Positions 53,401-62,135 of a stretch of 64,000 bases of DNA are shown here, piece by piece. The stretch's first letter is position 1; each line of letters starts with the position of its first letter. Location: NCBI RefSeq assembly GCF_003324185.1, contig NZ_PXUP01000011.1, positions 1 through 64,000 on the forward strand, written 5' to 3'. The position numbers were made by a program, and so were the translations under genes. The notes under the pieces are model-generated. The model was not told where the DNA came from and did no database searches. It saw only the letters and a program-made list of their open reading frames with translations. Source of the DNA: Faecalibacterium prausnitzii (GTDB lineage Bacteria > Bacillota > Clostridia > Oscillospirales > Ruminococcaceae).

Positions 53401-54003
53401 GCTTTCCAGCTCGCCAAGGATATCCCGCAGGCGCTCCAAGTTCTCGCCCGCTGCGGCCAGACGGCGCTCGGCTTCGGTCTTGCGGTAGCGGTACTTGGCA
53501 ATGCCGCAGGCTTCTTCAAAGATCTCGCGGCGCTCGCTGCTTTTGGCTGCCACGATCTCCGCAATGCGTCCCTGCCCGATGACCGAATAGCCGTCCCGTC
53601 CGATGCCGGTATCCAGCAGCAGCTCGTACACGTCCCGCAGACGGCATACCTGCCCGTTGATGGTGTACTCGCTGTCGCCGGAGCGGTAGTATTTGCGGCC
53701 GATGGTCACCTCGTCCGCGTCCACATCCAGCGTGTGGGCGGTGTTGTCCAGCGTCAGCCGCACCTGCGCAAAGCCCATAGGGCTGCGCTTGCGGGTGCCG
53801 CCGAAGATGACGTCCTCCATTTTGCCGGCGGCACGCAGCTGGCGGGAACTGGTCTCGCCCAGCACCCAGCGCACTGCGTCCGAAAGGTTGGACTTGCCGG
53901 AGCCGTTGGGGCCCACCACGCCGGTGACGCCGGTATCAAAGTTGATCTTTACCTTATCGGGAAAACTTTTAAAGCCCTGGATCTCCAGTTCCTTGAATAC
54001 CAT
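50446..54003 (-). CDS. smc: Chromosome partition protein Smc
   Basis: An 1185-residue SMC protein. Walker A is VGPNGSGKSNLSDAVRWVLG (about residue 32). The hinge spans about 505-640 (RLRGVLGPVSTILKVEPGCE, GRIIVVEDINEASRVARDNG) between two long coiled coils. The C-terminal ABC signature is LEALSGGEQALVAISIYF and Walker B PFCILDEIEAALDDANVVRF. With ScpA and ScpB (not here) it organises and segregates the chromosome. Its ATG follows the rnc stop with no gap, so the two are translationally linked. Confidence 0.95.
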   Translation of the reverse strand: MVFKELEIQGFKSFPDKVKINFDTGVTGVVGPNGSGKSNLSDAVRWVLGETSSRQLRAAGKMEDVIFGGTRKRSPMGFAQVRLTLDNTAHTLDVDADEVTIGRKYYRSGDSEYTINGQVCRLRDVYELLLDTGIGRDGYSVIGQGRIAEIVAAKSSERREIFEEACGIAKYRYRKTEAERRLAAAGENLERLRDILGELESRVGPLEKESAKAQKFLELSAQRKTLEVTLWTDGVHRAREAVRQQVRDYETAQTDYERFDRETKAAEQEAEEIRMQAQQLTVAVERLNGDIRSITQQISGSESRIAVLENDILRNDESAASLQQEIAAGQQDTAEADAALQRHRAVAKTMEAAGEKLAAEIEALNAELARLADASTASGARKDSLRAELADRTAKRTEAQVAQAAAEAAGDTARQRLPALEQSTRDAAAQLEETKQDLADTVKYRQTLKENEKQLGNIRSGLELKLRSRKAALDEADTAEQRLGRELDAARQRLSVLRELEKNMDGYQNSVRAVMRAAGARRLRGVLGPVSTILKVEPGCEVAIETALGGALQNIVVENEAAAKAAIALLRNDHAGRATFLPLDTVQPGVFRGRLSGTARLASALVQADPRYENIVSNLLGRIIVVEDINEASRVARDNGYHNKVVTMDGQVINAGGSFTGGSVQRSAGLFTRKQEMEELRLKAAKLQKDCLAAQEKTDQCKEQADALQAELTATASEQITAANDRVRAEAEQKRLEAAAAQLETAVQNAQQQMDALQAALNDSRAKADAAALQQAELTAQIEQLTAELSRIAEGSDSFLTQQNQLAQALSAKRLEQVTRRKDAELAYSQIAALEQRAKDAAARRTALEESLAALAARSEACRTEIAAIRKAKTDSQTTITQKEQAIREATEKRLACQQKETEALAKARTASDSREEMGREMARLAERKAAAETEYDQTVAKLWDEYQLSVSQAEELCVEFDSLTALRAQVADLRGKIRALGSVNVSAIEEYKEVKARYDDLSRQVTDVEESRNELSRMIAKLSAQMREIFTDSFRAINENFSRVFTELFGGGEASLVLEDESDVLACGIGIRVAPPGKVIKNLEALSGGEQALVAISIYFAILAVNPAPFCILDEIEAALDDANVVRFAQYLRRISDKTQFIVITHRRGTMEAANVLYGVTMQEDGVSKLLKLDLEQVDATLVS

Positions 54004-54678
54004 TTACTTTTCCTTTATCACGCCCAGCAGCTTGAGTGCTTCCTTGGCGGCGCACTGCTCGGCGGCCTTTTTGCTGCGTCCCTCGCCCCGCGCCACGCGG
54101 TCGGAGTTAAAGCGCACTGCCACCACGAAATGCTTGTCGTGATCCGGGCCGGACTCGCTTTCCACCACATAACTCAGGCGCTCTTCCGGGTTCTGCTGCA
54201 CGATCTCCTGCAGGCGGGTCTTGTAGTCCGCCTCGGCGTGCTTGCCCTCGGTGATGAAGGGCAGGATGAACTTGCGCGCCACCTCCATGCCGCCGTCCAG
54301 ATACAACGCGGCAATAACAGCCTCGAAGGCGTCCGACACCACACTGGGACGGGTGCGGCCGCCGCAGCGCTCCTCGCCGCGGCCAAGGCGCAGATACTCG
54401 CCAAGGTCGATCTCCTGCGCAAACTGGAACAGTGCACTCTCGCTGACAAGGCTGGCGCGGATGCGGGTCAGGTCGCCCTCCGGGCGGTCGGCGTAGGCGT
54501 GGAACAGGTAGTCTGCGGATACGATCTGCAAAACGCTGTCGCCCAGAAACTCCAGCCGCTCGTTGTGCTTGACCGGGGTGCGGCTCTCGTTGGCATAGCT
54601 GGTGTGGGTAAGCGCGATTTCCAGCAGTTCCGGGTTTTTGAATTTGTAACCGATGATAGTTTCCAACTGATGGCTCAT
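54004..54678 (-). CDS. rnc: Ribonuclease III
   Basis: A 224-residue enzyme. The catalytic signature is NERLEFLGDSVLQIVSADYL; metal ligands continue in VVSDAFEAVIAALYLDGGME. A C-terminal dsRNA-binding domain (LQEIVQQNPEERLSYVVESE, GRSKKAAEQCAAKEALKLL) follows. It processes rRNA precursors and structured RNAs. It lies 18 bp after plsX and abuts smc. The acpP gene often found before rnc in Firmicutes is absent. Confidence 0.95.
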   Translation of the reverse strand: MSHQLETIIGYKFKNPELLEIALTHTSYANESRTPVKHNERLEFLGDSVLQIVSADYLFHAYADRPEGDLTRIRASLVSESALFQFAQEIDLGEYLRLGRGEERCGGRTRPSVVSDAFEAVIAALYLDGGMEVARKFILPFITEGKHAEADYKTRLQEIVQQNPEERLSYVVESESGPDHDKHFVVAVRFNSDRVARGEGRSKKAAEQCAAKEALKLLGVIKEK

Positions 54679-54696
54679 GGTCGTTTTTACTCCCTT

Positions 54697-55713
54697 TTAT
54701 TCCTCAGTTTTCTGTGCTGCGGCCAGCTCGTCCAGTGCGGACTGCATGGTGCCGCACAGGTCGTTCTCCACACAGATCTTTGCCTGCCGGATGGCGTTTT
54801 TGATGCCCTTTGCCTTGGAGGAGCCGTGTGCCTTGATGACCGGCTGCTTTGCGCCAAGGAAGGGCGCGCCGCCGTACTCCTCACTGTCCATCTGGTGCTT
54901 CAGGTCGGTAACGCCGCCCTTGAGCAGCAGGTAAGCCAGCTTGCCGCCAAGGTTTGCAAGGAACATCTGCTTGAGCATACCCAGCAGCATCTTTGCCACG
55001 CCCTCGGTCAGCTTGAGGATGACGTTGCCGGTAAAGCCGTCGCAGACCACCACGTCCACCTCGCCGTTGGGCACGTCACGCGGCTCGATATTGCCCACAA
55101 AGCGGATGCCCGGGGTGGTCTTGAGCAGCTGGTGGGCGTCCCGCAGCACGGGGGTGCCCTTGCTCTCCTCGGCACCGTTGTTGGCCAGTGCTACGCTGGG
55201 GTTTTTGCGGCCTTCTACTTTGTTCACATAGCAGCTGCCCATGACCGCAAAAGCGGCCAGCATCTCCGGGCGGCACTCCACGTTGGCACCGCAGTCCAGC
55301 AGCAGATAAGCCTGCTGCTTTGCGGGCACCATGGTAGCCAGTGCCGGGCGCTTGACGCCCCGCAGGGTGCGCACGATGAGGCTTGCGCCAACGTGCAGCG
55401 CACCGGTGCTGCCGGCAGAGACAAAGGCATCGCCTTTGCCCTCCTTGAGCATATTCAGACCCACCACGATGGAGGAATCCTTCTTCTGACGGACGGCGCG
55501 GGCGGGCTCGTCGCACATCTCGATGGTCTCGGTGCAGTTCACCAGCTCGATGCCGTCCAGCGGAATATTGTGCTCGGCGGCGGTCTTGCGCACCAGCGCC
55601 TCGTTGCCCACGCCAATCAGCTGCACGCCGTACTCCTTGACGGCCTGTGCAGCGCCTTCCAGAACAGCCAGCGGGGCGTTGTCGCCGCCCATCATGTCCA
55701 CAATGATCTTCAT
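54697..55713 (-). CDS. plsX: Phosphate acyltransferase PlsX
   Basis: A 338-residue enzyme: MKIIVDMMGGDNAPLAVLEG at the start, VGLNMLKEGKGDAFVSAGST, ATMVPAKQQAYLLLDCGANV and DVVVCDGFTGNVILKLTEGV. It makes acyl-phosphate from acyl-ACP for phosphatidic-acid synthesis at the membrane. It heads the plsX-rnc-smc-ftsY run with GAAAGGAG before its ATG. No fatty-acid genes are adjacent. Confidence 0.95.
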   Translation of the reverse strand: MKIIVDMMGGDNAPLAVLEGAAQAVKEYGVQLIGVGNEALVRKTAAEHNIPLDGIELVNCTETIEMCDEPARAVRQKKDSSIVVGLNMLKEGKGDAFVSAGSTGALHVGASLIVRTLRGVKRPALATMVPAKQQAYLLLDCGANVECRPEMLAAFAVMGSCYVNKVEGRKNPSVALANNGAEESKGTPVLRDAHQLLKTTPGIRFVGNIEPRDVPNGEVDVVVCDGFTGNVILKLTEGVAKMLLGMLKQMFLANLGGKLAYLLLKGGVTDLKHQMDSEEYGGAPFLGAKQPVIKAHGSSKAKGIKNAIRQAKICVENDLCGTMQSALDELAAAQKTEE

Positions 55714-55742
55714 ACCTGTTTTCTCCTTTCAGGTGGTTTGCC

Positions 55743-57119
55743 TTACAGAGCAGTTTCCTCCAGCCAGTGCTGGAAGCTGGCAACAGCGCGCTCGGCCTGT
55801 GCCATGTAACGCAGCCGCTTGTCCCGGGGACGGGTCTCGGCGGGCAGCGGCGGCAGAATGCCCATGTTTGCGCCCATGGGCTGGAAGTTTTTGTTCTCGG
55901 TGGTCAGGTACTGCACCAGCGCACCGCACATGGTCTCGGCGGGCGGCGGGGGCAGCTGTTTGCCCTCCAAGCGGGCGTAGAGATTGCGAGCCGCCAGCAG
56001 ACCGCAGGCGGCGCTTTCCATATAGCCCTCAAAGCCGGTGATCTGCCCCGCAAAAAACACGTTGGGATGTGTTTTCAGGCACAGCTGGGTGCTGAGCACC
56101 CGGGGCGCATCCAGAAAGGTGTTGCGGTGCATCACGCCGTAGCGCACAAACTCCGCATTTTCCAGCCCGGGGATCATGCTGAACACCCGCTTCTGCTCGC
56201 CCCATTTGAGGTTTGTCTGGAAGCCCACGATGTTATACAGGGTGCGCTCCTTATTTTCTGCGCGCAGCTGCACATTTGCCCAAGGGCGGTGGCCGGTGTT
56301 CGGGTCTACCAGACCCACTGGGCGCAGCGGGCCGAACCGCATGGTGTCGGCACCCCGGGCAGCCATAATCTCAATGGGCATACAGCCCTCGTACACGGTG
56401 ACGGTATCGGCCTTTTTGCCGTGAGCGTCCGGGTCGGGCTTTGTGCTCTGCTCGGCACCGGTATCAAAGTCGTGCAGGGGGGCACGCTCGGCACTGGCAA
56501 GTGCGGCGTGGAAGGCCTCATATTCTGCCTTGTTGAAGGGGCAGTTCAGGTAGTCGGCCTCGCCACGGTCATAGCGGGAGGCGGCAAACACCTTACCGTA
56601 GTCCAGACTTTCGGCGGTGACGATGGGCGCAACGGCATCGTAAAAATGAAGCCGCTCGTCCCCGGTCAGGCGTCCGATCTCATCGGCCAGTGCGCCATCG
56701 GTCAGCGGGCCGGTGGCTACCAGAATGGGAGCGCTCTCATCGATGGTTTCCACCTGCTCCCGGTGGACGGTGATATTCTCACACTGCTCCACCATGCGGG
56801 TGACAGCGGCACTGAAGGCATCGCGGTCCACCGCCAGCGCACCGCCGGCAGCCACGCGGGTCTCCTCGGCGGCAGTCAGCAGCCGACTGTCCATGCGGCG
56901 CATCTCTTCCTTCAGCAGACCGGAGGCGGAGTCCAGCCGCTCAGCCTTCAGGCTGTTGGAGCAGATCAGCTCCGCAAAACCCTCGCTTTTGTGGGCGGGG
57001 GAAAAGTGGACGGGCTTCTGCTCGTACAGCTCTACCTGCACGCCCTTGCCCGCCAGCCAGAGAGCCGCTTCGCAGCCCGCCAGACCCGCGCCCAGAATGG
57101 TTACTTTATATTCGTTCAT
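55743..57119 (-). CDS. trmFO: TrmFO: folate-dependent tRNA m5U54 methyltransferase
   Basis: A 458-residue flavoprotein. The FAD-binding Rossmann motif is VTILGAGLAGCEAALWLAGK. Family signatures include LICSNSLKAERLDSASGLLK and the C-terminal YMESAACGLLAARNLYARLE. It uses methylenetetrahydrofolate to make ribothymidine at tRNA position 54. It lies between topA and plsX, as is usual near topA in Firmicutes. Two short repeats flank its start side. Confidence 0.95.
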   Translation of the reverse strand: MNEYKVTILGAGLAGCEAALWLAGKGVQVELYEQKPVHFSPAHKSEGFAELICSNSLKAERLDSASGLLKEEMRRMDSRLLTAAEETRVAAGGALAVDRDAFSAAVTRMVEQCENITVHREQVETIDESAPILVATGPLTDGALADEIGRLTGDERLHFYDAVAPIVTAESLDYGKVFAASRYDRGEADYLNCPFNKAEYEAFHAALASAERAPLHDFDTGAEQSTKPDPDAHGKKADTVTVYEGCMPIEIMAARGADTMRFGPLRPVGLVDPNTGHRPWANVQLRAENKERTLYNIVGFQTNLKWGEQKRVFSMIPGLENAEFVRYGVMHRNTFLDAPRVLSTQLCLKTHPNVFFAGQITGFEGYMESAACGLLAARNLYARLEGKQLPPPPAETMCGALVQYLTTENKNFQPMGANMGILPPLPAETRPRDKRLRYMAQAERAVASFQHWLEETAL

Positions 57120-57138
57120 TTAGTCTTTCCTTTAATCC

Positions 57139-57215
57139 AACCCTCTCAGTCATTGCCAAAGAGGGAGGGTGTAGCGTATTCTCTGAAAAGCTTCCCCCGT
57201 CCGGGGGAAAGCTTT
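57139..57215. repeat. Intergenic AACCCTCTCAGTC repeat (topA-trmFO)
   Basis: AACCCTCTCAGTC at 57139-57151, then a GAGGGAGGGTG stretch and the hairpin AAAGCTTCCCCCgtcCGGGGGAAAGCTTT (57187-57215). Confidence 0.55.
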
Positions 57216-57227
57216 CCATCTGCCGGT

Positions 57228-59312
57228 TCAGTCCTTTTTGGGCACCGGCATCTCAAAGCCGCAGCCTTCCTTGGCGCAGTACAGCTTGCCGCCCTTGCGG
57301 AACAGGGTGCTGCCGCACTTTTCGCACTTGGTGGCCACCGGCATATCCCAAGTCATAAAATCGCAGTCCGGGTAGCGCTCGCAGCCGTAGTAGATGCGTC
57401 CCTTGGAGCTCTTGCGTTCCAACAGACGTCCCTTGCCGCACTTGGGGCAGATGCCGCCGGTATCCTTGACAAGGCGCTTGGTGCCCCGGCACTCCGGGAA
57501 GCCGCTGCAAGCCAAAAACTTGCCGTACTTGCCCACCTTGATGACCATGGGACGGCCGCACAGGTCGCACACCTCGCTGGAGGGCTCGTCCGGCACCTTG
57601 ACCTTTTTGCCCTCCATGTTCTTTTCGGCCTGCTCCAGACTGGCCTCAAAGCCCTGATAGAAGTCGTCCACGGTCTTGCGCCAGTCGGCCTTGCCGCTTT
57701 CCACCTTATCCAGATTCTTCTCCATCTGGGCGGAGAAATCCACGTCCACGATGTGGGGGAACTGTTCCAGCATCAGCCCATCCACAGCCCTACCCAGCAG
57801 GGTGGGCTTGAGCTTTTTCTGGTCGCGCTCCACATAGCCGCGGTCGATGATGGTGGTAATGATAGGTGCGTAGGTGGAAGGGCGGCCGATGCCGTTTTCT
57901 TCCAGCGCCTTGATGAGGGTAGCTTCGGTGTAGCGGGCGGGCGGCTGGGTGAACTTCTGCTCGCTCTTCAGCTCCCGCAGCTTGAGCACCTGTCCCTGCT
58001 CCAGCGGAGGAAGGTTCGTTTCCTTCTTTTCCTTTTCATCGGTGGCTTCCTCGTACAGGGCGGTAAAGCCGTCAAAGGTCACGGTGTAGCCGCTGGCCTT
58101 GAAGTGGTAATCCGCCGCGCTGACGGTGACCGACACGGTATCCTGCTGGCAGTCTGCCATCTGGCTGGCCATAAAGCGGCTCCAGATCATGCGGTACAGC
58201 TTTGCGGTATCGCCGCTGATGCTCTTGTCCACCTCGTCCGGGGTCAGGGACGGCACAGAGGGACGGATGGCTTCGTGGGCGTCCTGTGCTGCCGTGGCGC
58301 TCTTGGTCTTCCATGTGCGCTTATAGGGGCAGATATACGCCTCGCCGTAAGCACCGGCGATATACTCCTTGGCGGCAGCTACGGCTTCGTCCGAGATGCG
58401 CAGACTGTCGGTACGCATATAGGTGATCAGACCCATCATGCCGTGTCCGGCAATGTCCACGCCTTCGTACAGGGTCTGGGCGGCGCGCATGGTGCGGGTA
58501 GCCGTAAAGCCCAACCGGCGGGAAGCCTCCTGCTGCAGGGTACTGGTAATAAAGGCCGGGGTGGGCTGCTTTGCGCGCTTGCCGCGCTTGAGCTCGCTCA
58601 CCACATAGCTTGCACCCTCCAAGCCCTTCTCGATGGCGCGGGCCTCCGCCTCGCTTTTGGGCAGCAGCTTTTTGCCGTTGGCGTCCGTGGCAAGGCGTGC
58701 CACAAAGCTTTTGTGCCCGGCACCCAGGGTGGCGTCCACGTTCCAGTATTCATCGGGTTTAAAGTTTTCGATTTCCTTTTCCCGGTCGTCGATCAGCCGC
58801 ACCGCCACGCTCTGCACACGGCCTGCGGACAGGCCACGGCGCACCTTGCGCCACAGGAATGGACTGAGCTTGTAGCCCACCAGACGGTCCAGCACGCGGC
58901 GCGCCTGCTGGGCGTTGAACAGATCCTCGTCGATGGCGCGGGGGTGGGCCATGCCCTCCTTCACGCCCTTTTTGGTGATCTCGTCAAAGGTGACGCGGTT
59001 GGGCTCGTGGGGGTCCAGCCCCAGAATGTTGGCCAGATGCCAGCTGATGGCCTCGCCCTCACGGTCCGGGTCGGTCGCCAGCAGCACGCCGTCGGCGTGT
59101 TTGGCCTTGCTCTTCAGTTCCTTGATGAGCTTTTCCTTGCCCTTGATGCTGATGTATTGCGGGGTATAGCCATGCTCCACATCGATGCCCAGCTGAGATG
59201 CGGGCAGATCGCGGATATGGCCCATGCTGGCGGTGACCTCGTAGTCATCGCCCAGATATTTGCCGATGGTTTTCGCCTTTGCAGGCGACTCCACGATAAC
59301 CAGTTTCGCCAT
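57228..59312 (-). CDS. topA: DNA topoisomerase I
   Basis: A 694-residue type IA topoisomerase. The Toprim domain opens with MAKLVIVESPAKAKTIGKYL and has LLATDPDREGEAISWHLANI; the catalytic Tyr is in GLITYMRTDSLRISDEAV. The C-terminus has zinc-ribbon units (CDLCGRPMVIKVGKYGKFLA, ICPKCGKGRLLER, TKCEKCGSTLFRKGGKLYC). It relaxes negative supercoils behind polymerases. It stands between dprA and trmFO, the classic Firmicutes order. Confidence 0.95.
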   Translation of the reverse strand: MAKLVIVESPAKAKTIGKYLGDDYEVTASMGHIRDLPASQLGIDVEHGYTPQYISIKGKEKLIKELKSKAKHADGVLLATDPDREGEAISWHLANILGLDPHEPNRVTFDEITKKGVKEGMAHPRAIDEDLFNAQQARRVLDRLVGYKLSPFLWRKVRRGLSAGRVQSVAVRLIDDREKEIENFKPDEYWNVDATLGAGHKSFVARLATDANGKKLLPKSEAEARAIEKGLEGASYVVSELKRGKRAKQPTPAFITSTLQQEASRRLGFTATRTMRAAQTLYEGVDIAGHGMMGLITYMRTDSLRISDEAVAAAKEYIAGAYGEAYICPYKRTWKTKSATAAQDAHEAIRPSVPSLTPDEVDKSISGDTAKLYRMIWSRFMASQMADCQQDTVSVTVSAADYHFKASGYTVTFDGFTALYEEATDEKEKKETNLPPLEQGQVLKLRELKSEQKFTQPPARYTEATLIKALEENGIGRPSTYAPIITTIIDRGYVERDQKKLKPTLLGRAVDGLMLEQFPHIVDVDFSAQMEKNLDKVESGKADWRKTVDDFYQGFEASLEQAEKNMEGKKVKVPDEPSSEVCDLCGRPMVIKVGKYGKFLACSGFPECRGTKRLVKDTGGICPKCGKGRLLERKSSKGRIYYGCERYPDCDFMTWDMPVATKCEKCGSTLFRKGGKLYCAKEGCGFEMPVPKKD

Positions 59313-59424
59313 TTCTTTTTTTCTCCTCTATCTGCAACGTGCCCCCAAAGGGATGCACGGTCATTCGCTCATATTATTGTACCACAGCTGTTGTGTGCTT
59401 TACCAGCGGAAATATTCCACAATT

Positions 59425-60552
59425 TTACCGCAGCACATACCGCTGCCCCGGCTGCTTGTACACCCGGCCGGTCAGTTCCAGCTTCATCAGGGTACCCAGC
59501 AGTGCGGACATAGGCAGGCCGGTGCTCACGCACAGTTCCTCGATGCCCACGGGCTTTGGCCCGATGCCCGCCAGCACCCGGCGCTCGGTATCGCTCAGGG
59601 GTGCAGGTTGCTTTGCAGCTGCCGGTGCCGCCTGCCGGGTGTGCAGGCCCAGCGCCGCCAGCAGGTCGGCTGCACCCGCCACGGCCCGGGCGCGGCCGTC
59701 CCGCAGCAGGCCGTTCGTGCCTGCGGAGTTGGGGGAGTAGATACTCCCCGGCACGGCGTACACCGGCTTGCCGTAGCGCTCGGCGTGGGCAACGGTGGAC
59801 ATGGTGCCGCTTTTTTCCCGCGCTTCCACCACCAGTACGGCAGAGGACAGCGCTGCGATGAGCCGGTTGCGCTGCAAAAAGCAGGTAGGGCCAATATATT
59901 CACTGTAAGGCGGGTACTCGCTGATGACGCAGCCCTTGCGCTCGATCTGCTGGCGCAGGGCGGCATTGGCTGCCGGGTAGGTGCGGTCGATGGGTACGCC
60001 CATCACTGCAATGGTGGGGCAGTCGTTCTTCACCGCCGCCCGGTGTCCGGCGCTGTCCAGCCCATCGGCCAGACCGCTGACGATGACAGCCCCGTTTTTT
60101 GCCAGTTCCCCGCCGATGTCCGCCGCCGCGTTCAGGCCGTATTCCGTGGGCTTGCGGCTACCCACGATACCCACCGCCCCGGGCTCGTTGAGCCAGCGGG
60201 GGTTGCCGGTGCAGTAAAGCACCAGCGGCATATCCGGAATGCGGGAAAAGGCCAGCGGGTAGTCCGGGTCGTCAAAAGGCAGAATGCGCACCCGCAGGGC
60301 ATCGCACTGCATCACCAGCGTGTGGAAGCCTTCTGCATCCAGCTGTACTGCACGCTTAAAGGCCGTATCCCCTGCCGCCTGCCGGAACTCCTCGGTCTCC
60401 CGCGCTTCCCACGCCTCCTGTGCGCCGCCAAAGGCGTCCAGCACCTTTCCGGCGTGGAGGCTGGCGGGTCCCAGCACCTGCGACAGCCACAGCCAGCACA
60501 GCAGCGGGTCAGGTGCAGGCTCCGGCGGGAACAGGCTGGTCTGCCCGGTCAC
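59425..60552 (-). CDS. dprA: DNA processing protein DprA
   Basis: A 375-residue protein starting at GTG 60550-60552 with GGAGGAGAG upstream and a GTGA overlap with the methyltransferase gene. The Rossmann-like core is AVGIVGSRKPTEYGLNAAAD and VIVSGLADGLDSAGHRAAVK, the ssDNA/RecA-loading fold. A C-terminal winged helix (GIEELCVSTGLPMSALLGTL) follows an Ala/Pro linker. DprA loads RecA on incoming ssDNA in transformation. No other competence gene except cinA is in the window. Confidence 0.9.
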   Translation of the reverse strand: MTGQTSLFPPEPAPDPLLCWLWLSQVLGPASLHAGKVLDAFGGAQEAWEARETEEFRQAAGDTAFKRAVQLDAEGFHTLVMQCDALRVRILPFDDPDYPLAFSRIPDMPLVLYCTGNPRWLNEPGAVGIVGSRKPTEYGLNAAADIGGELAKNGAVIVSGLADGLDSAGHRAAVKNDCPTIAVMGVPIDRTYPAANAALRQQIERKGCVISEYPPYSEYIGPTCFLQRNRLIAALSSAVLVVEAREKSGTMSTVAHAERYGKPVYAVPGSIYSPNSAGTNGLLRDGRARAVAGAADLLAALGLHTRQAAPAAAKQPAPLSDTERRVLAGIGPKPVGIEELCVSTGLPMSALLGTLMKLELTGRVYKQPGQRYVLR

Positions 60553-61331
60553 AGGCTCTCCTCCCGGAAATGCCACAGCAGGATGCTGCCCGCAATGCCG
60601 GCGTTCAGGCTTTCCACCCGGTCGGTCATGGGAATGCGCACCGTGCTGTTGCAGGCGGCGATGGTCTCATCGGTCAGACCCTGACCCTCGCTGCCGATGA
60701 CCACGCAGACGCCGCCGGGATACCCGGCCTTTGCCGCGCTGAGCGGCTGGGACTGGTACAGCGCCGCCGCAAGGCAAGTGATACCTTTTTCCCGCAGCAG
60801 GGCGATGGCCTGCGGCATGGCACCGGTCTCGATGACCGGGATGCGCACCGCCGCGCCCATGGAGGCGCGCAGGGTCTTGGGGGCGTAGACACTGGCGCAG
60901 CCTTCGCTGAGGATGACACCGTCAAAGCCAAAGGCGGCCGCACTGCGCAGCAAAGTGCCCACGTTGCCGGGGTCCTGCACCCGCTCCAGTGCCAGATACC
61001 GCCCGCCGGGGCGCACCTCCTCCAGAGTGTGCACCGGGGTGCGGAACACCCCGAACACCCCCTGATGGGTGCCCACGTCAGCCAGCTTGTCCGCCACATG
61101 ATCCTCTACCAGATAGTGCTCGCCCGGCAAAGCGGCAAGCTCCGGGCACTTTTCCAGCGCATTTTCGGTATAAAACAGGGTCTCCAGCTCTGCGCCCCGG
61201 GCAAGCTCCGGGCACAGTTTGCGCCCTTCGGCCAGAAAACGCCCCTCGGTGCGGCGGAATGCTGCACCGGAAGCAAGGCGGCAGGCGTATTTTATTTTTG
61301 CGTTTTCCCGGCTGGTGATCTTTTCGTCCAT
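60549..61331 (-). CDS. TrmH/SpoU-family RNA 2'-O-methyltransferase
   Basis: A 260-residue protein from ATG 61329-61331 (GGGAGGAAC upstream). An N-terminal L30e-like substrate domain (SRENAKIKYACRLASGAAFR) precedes the knotted SPOUT domain with motif 1 LERVQDPGNVGTLLRSAAAF, motif 2 GGVCVVIGSEGQGLTDE and motif 3 VRIPMTDRVESLNAGIAGSI. It methylates a ribose in rRNA or tRNA; the site is not determinable. It is coupled to dprA by a GTGA overlap. Confidence 0.85.
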   Translation of the reverse strand: MDEKITSRENAKIKYACRLASGAAFRRTEGRFLAEGRKLCPELARGAELETLFYTENALEKCPELAALPGEHYLVEDHVADKLADVGTHQGVFGVFRTPVHTLEEVRPGGRYLALERVQDPGNVGTLLRSAAAFGFDGVILSEGCASVYAPKTLRASMGAAVRIPVIETGAMPQAIALLREKGITCLAAALYQSQPLSAAKAGYPGGVCVVIGSEGQGLTDETIAACNSTVRIPMTDRVESLNAGIAGSILLWHFREESL

Positions 61332-61372
61332 GCGTTCCTCCCGAACAGGTGTGTATGCTTTGGATACAATAG

Positions 61373-61418
61373 AAAAAGGGCAGCGTCTGCCGCAGATTTC
61401 TGCGGCAGGGCGCTGCCC
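61373..61418 (-). terminator. Strong terminator between rplT and the methyltransferase gene
   Basis: GGGCAGCG/CGCTGCCC with inner CTGCCGCAG/CTGCGGCAG stem; minus strand ends GCCCTTTTTCTATTG. Confidence 0.8.
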
Positions 61419-61464
61419 CGTTGCCTTGTTTCCCTGGCCGCAAAAAATGCCCGGATACAAAACG

Positions 61465-61490
61465 GACGCCCGCGTATACGCGCGGGCGTC
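61465..61490 (-). terminator. Terminator directly after rplT
   Basis: GACGCCCGCG pairs with CGCGGGCGTC; minus strand continues CGTTTTGTATCC. Confidence 0.8.
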
Positions 61491-61507
61491 ACGATGCAAG
61501 GTCTTTA

Positions 61508-61858
61508 TCAGGCGTTCTTCACGGTCTCGACCAGAGCGGCAAAGCTCTTGGGATCGTTGATAGCCATCTCGGACAGCATCTTGCGGTTCAGCTCGATGCC
61601 TGCCTTCTTCAGGCCAGCCATGAAGGTGGAGTAGTTCATGCCCAGAGGACGAACTGCGTTGTTGATACGGCAGATCCACAGGTTGCGGAACTGACGCTTC
61701 TTCATGCGGCGGCCAGCCAGAGCGTAGTTGCCGCTCTTCATGACCTGCTGCTTGGCCATCTTAAAGTGCTTGCTCTTGCAGCCGTAGAAGCCCTTGGCCA
61801 GCTTCAGCATCTTCTTACGACGTTTGTGGGTCATGGTTGCGCCTTTGATACGTGCCAT
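61508..61858 (-). CDS. rplT: 50S ribosomal protein L20
   Basis: A 116-residue protein: [20 protein letters not shown], then [20 protein letters not shown] and [21 protein letters not shown]20 is needed early in 50S assembly and represses its own operon in Firmicutes by binding the leader RNA. It ends the infC-rpmI-rplT operon, followed by two terminators. Confidence 0.98.
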   Translation of the reverse strand: MARIKGATMTHKRRKKMLKLAKGFYGCKSKHFKMAKQQVMKSGNYALAGRRMKKRQFRNLWICRINNAVRPLGMNYSTFMAGLKKAGIELNRKMLSEMAINDPKSFAALVETVKNA

Positions 61859-61913
61859 TTTTTATATCTCCTTTAGTATCTCGTAGAAAGTTTTGTGTAC
61901 CTGCGGCTCGCTC

Positions 61914-62117
61914 TTAGGCGTAGGGCAGCATGCTCTTGATGGTAGCTGCGTTGGTCTTATCAACGTAGCTGGGCTGACGGTAACCACGGGTCAGCTTGGT
62001 GGTCTTCTTGGTCAGGATGTGGCTGCGGAATGCATGACCGCGCTTGATCTTGCCGTTCTTGGTCAGCTTAAAGCGCTTCTTAGCGCCGGAGTGCGTCTTC
62101 AGTTTCATCTTAGCCAT
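61914..62117 (-). CDS. rpmI: 50S ribosomal protein L35
   Basis: A 67-residue basic protein: [20 protein letters not shown] then [20 protein letters not shown]. It lies between infC (18 bp) and rplT (55 bp). AGGAGG precedes its ATG. Confidence 0.98.
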   Translation of the reverse strand: MAKMKLKTHSGAKKRFKLTKNGKIKRGHAFRSHILTKKTTKLTRGYRQPSYVDKTNAATIKSMLPYA

Positions 62118-62135
62118 TTTAGTTTCCTCCTAAAA

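Noticed and set aside
53296-55809. An 837-codon plus-strand frame opposite smc, rnc and plsX
   Set aside because: Antisense shadow crossing three genuine genes; composition and lack of motifs argue against coding.
55767-59513. A 1248-codon open frame on the plus strand opposite trmFO and topA
   Set aside because: It lies entirely antisense to two certain genes, has low-complexity His/Gly/Gln/Val composition typical of GC-rich shadow frames, and has no ribosome binding site.
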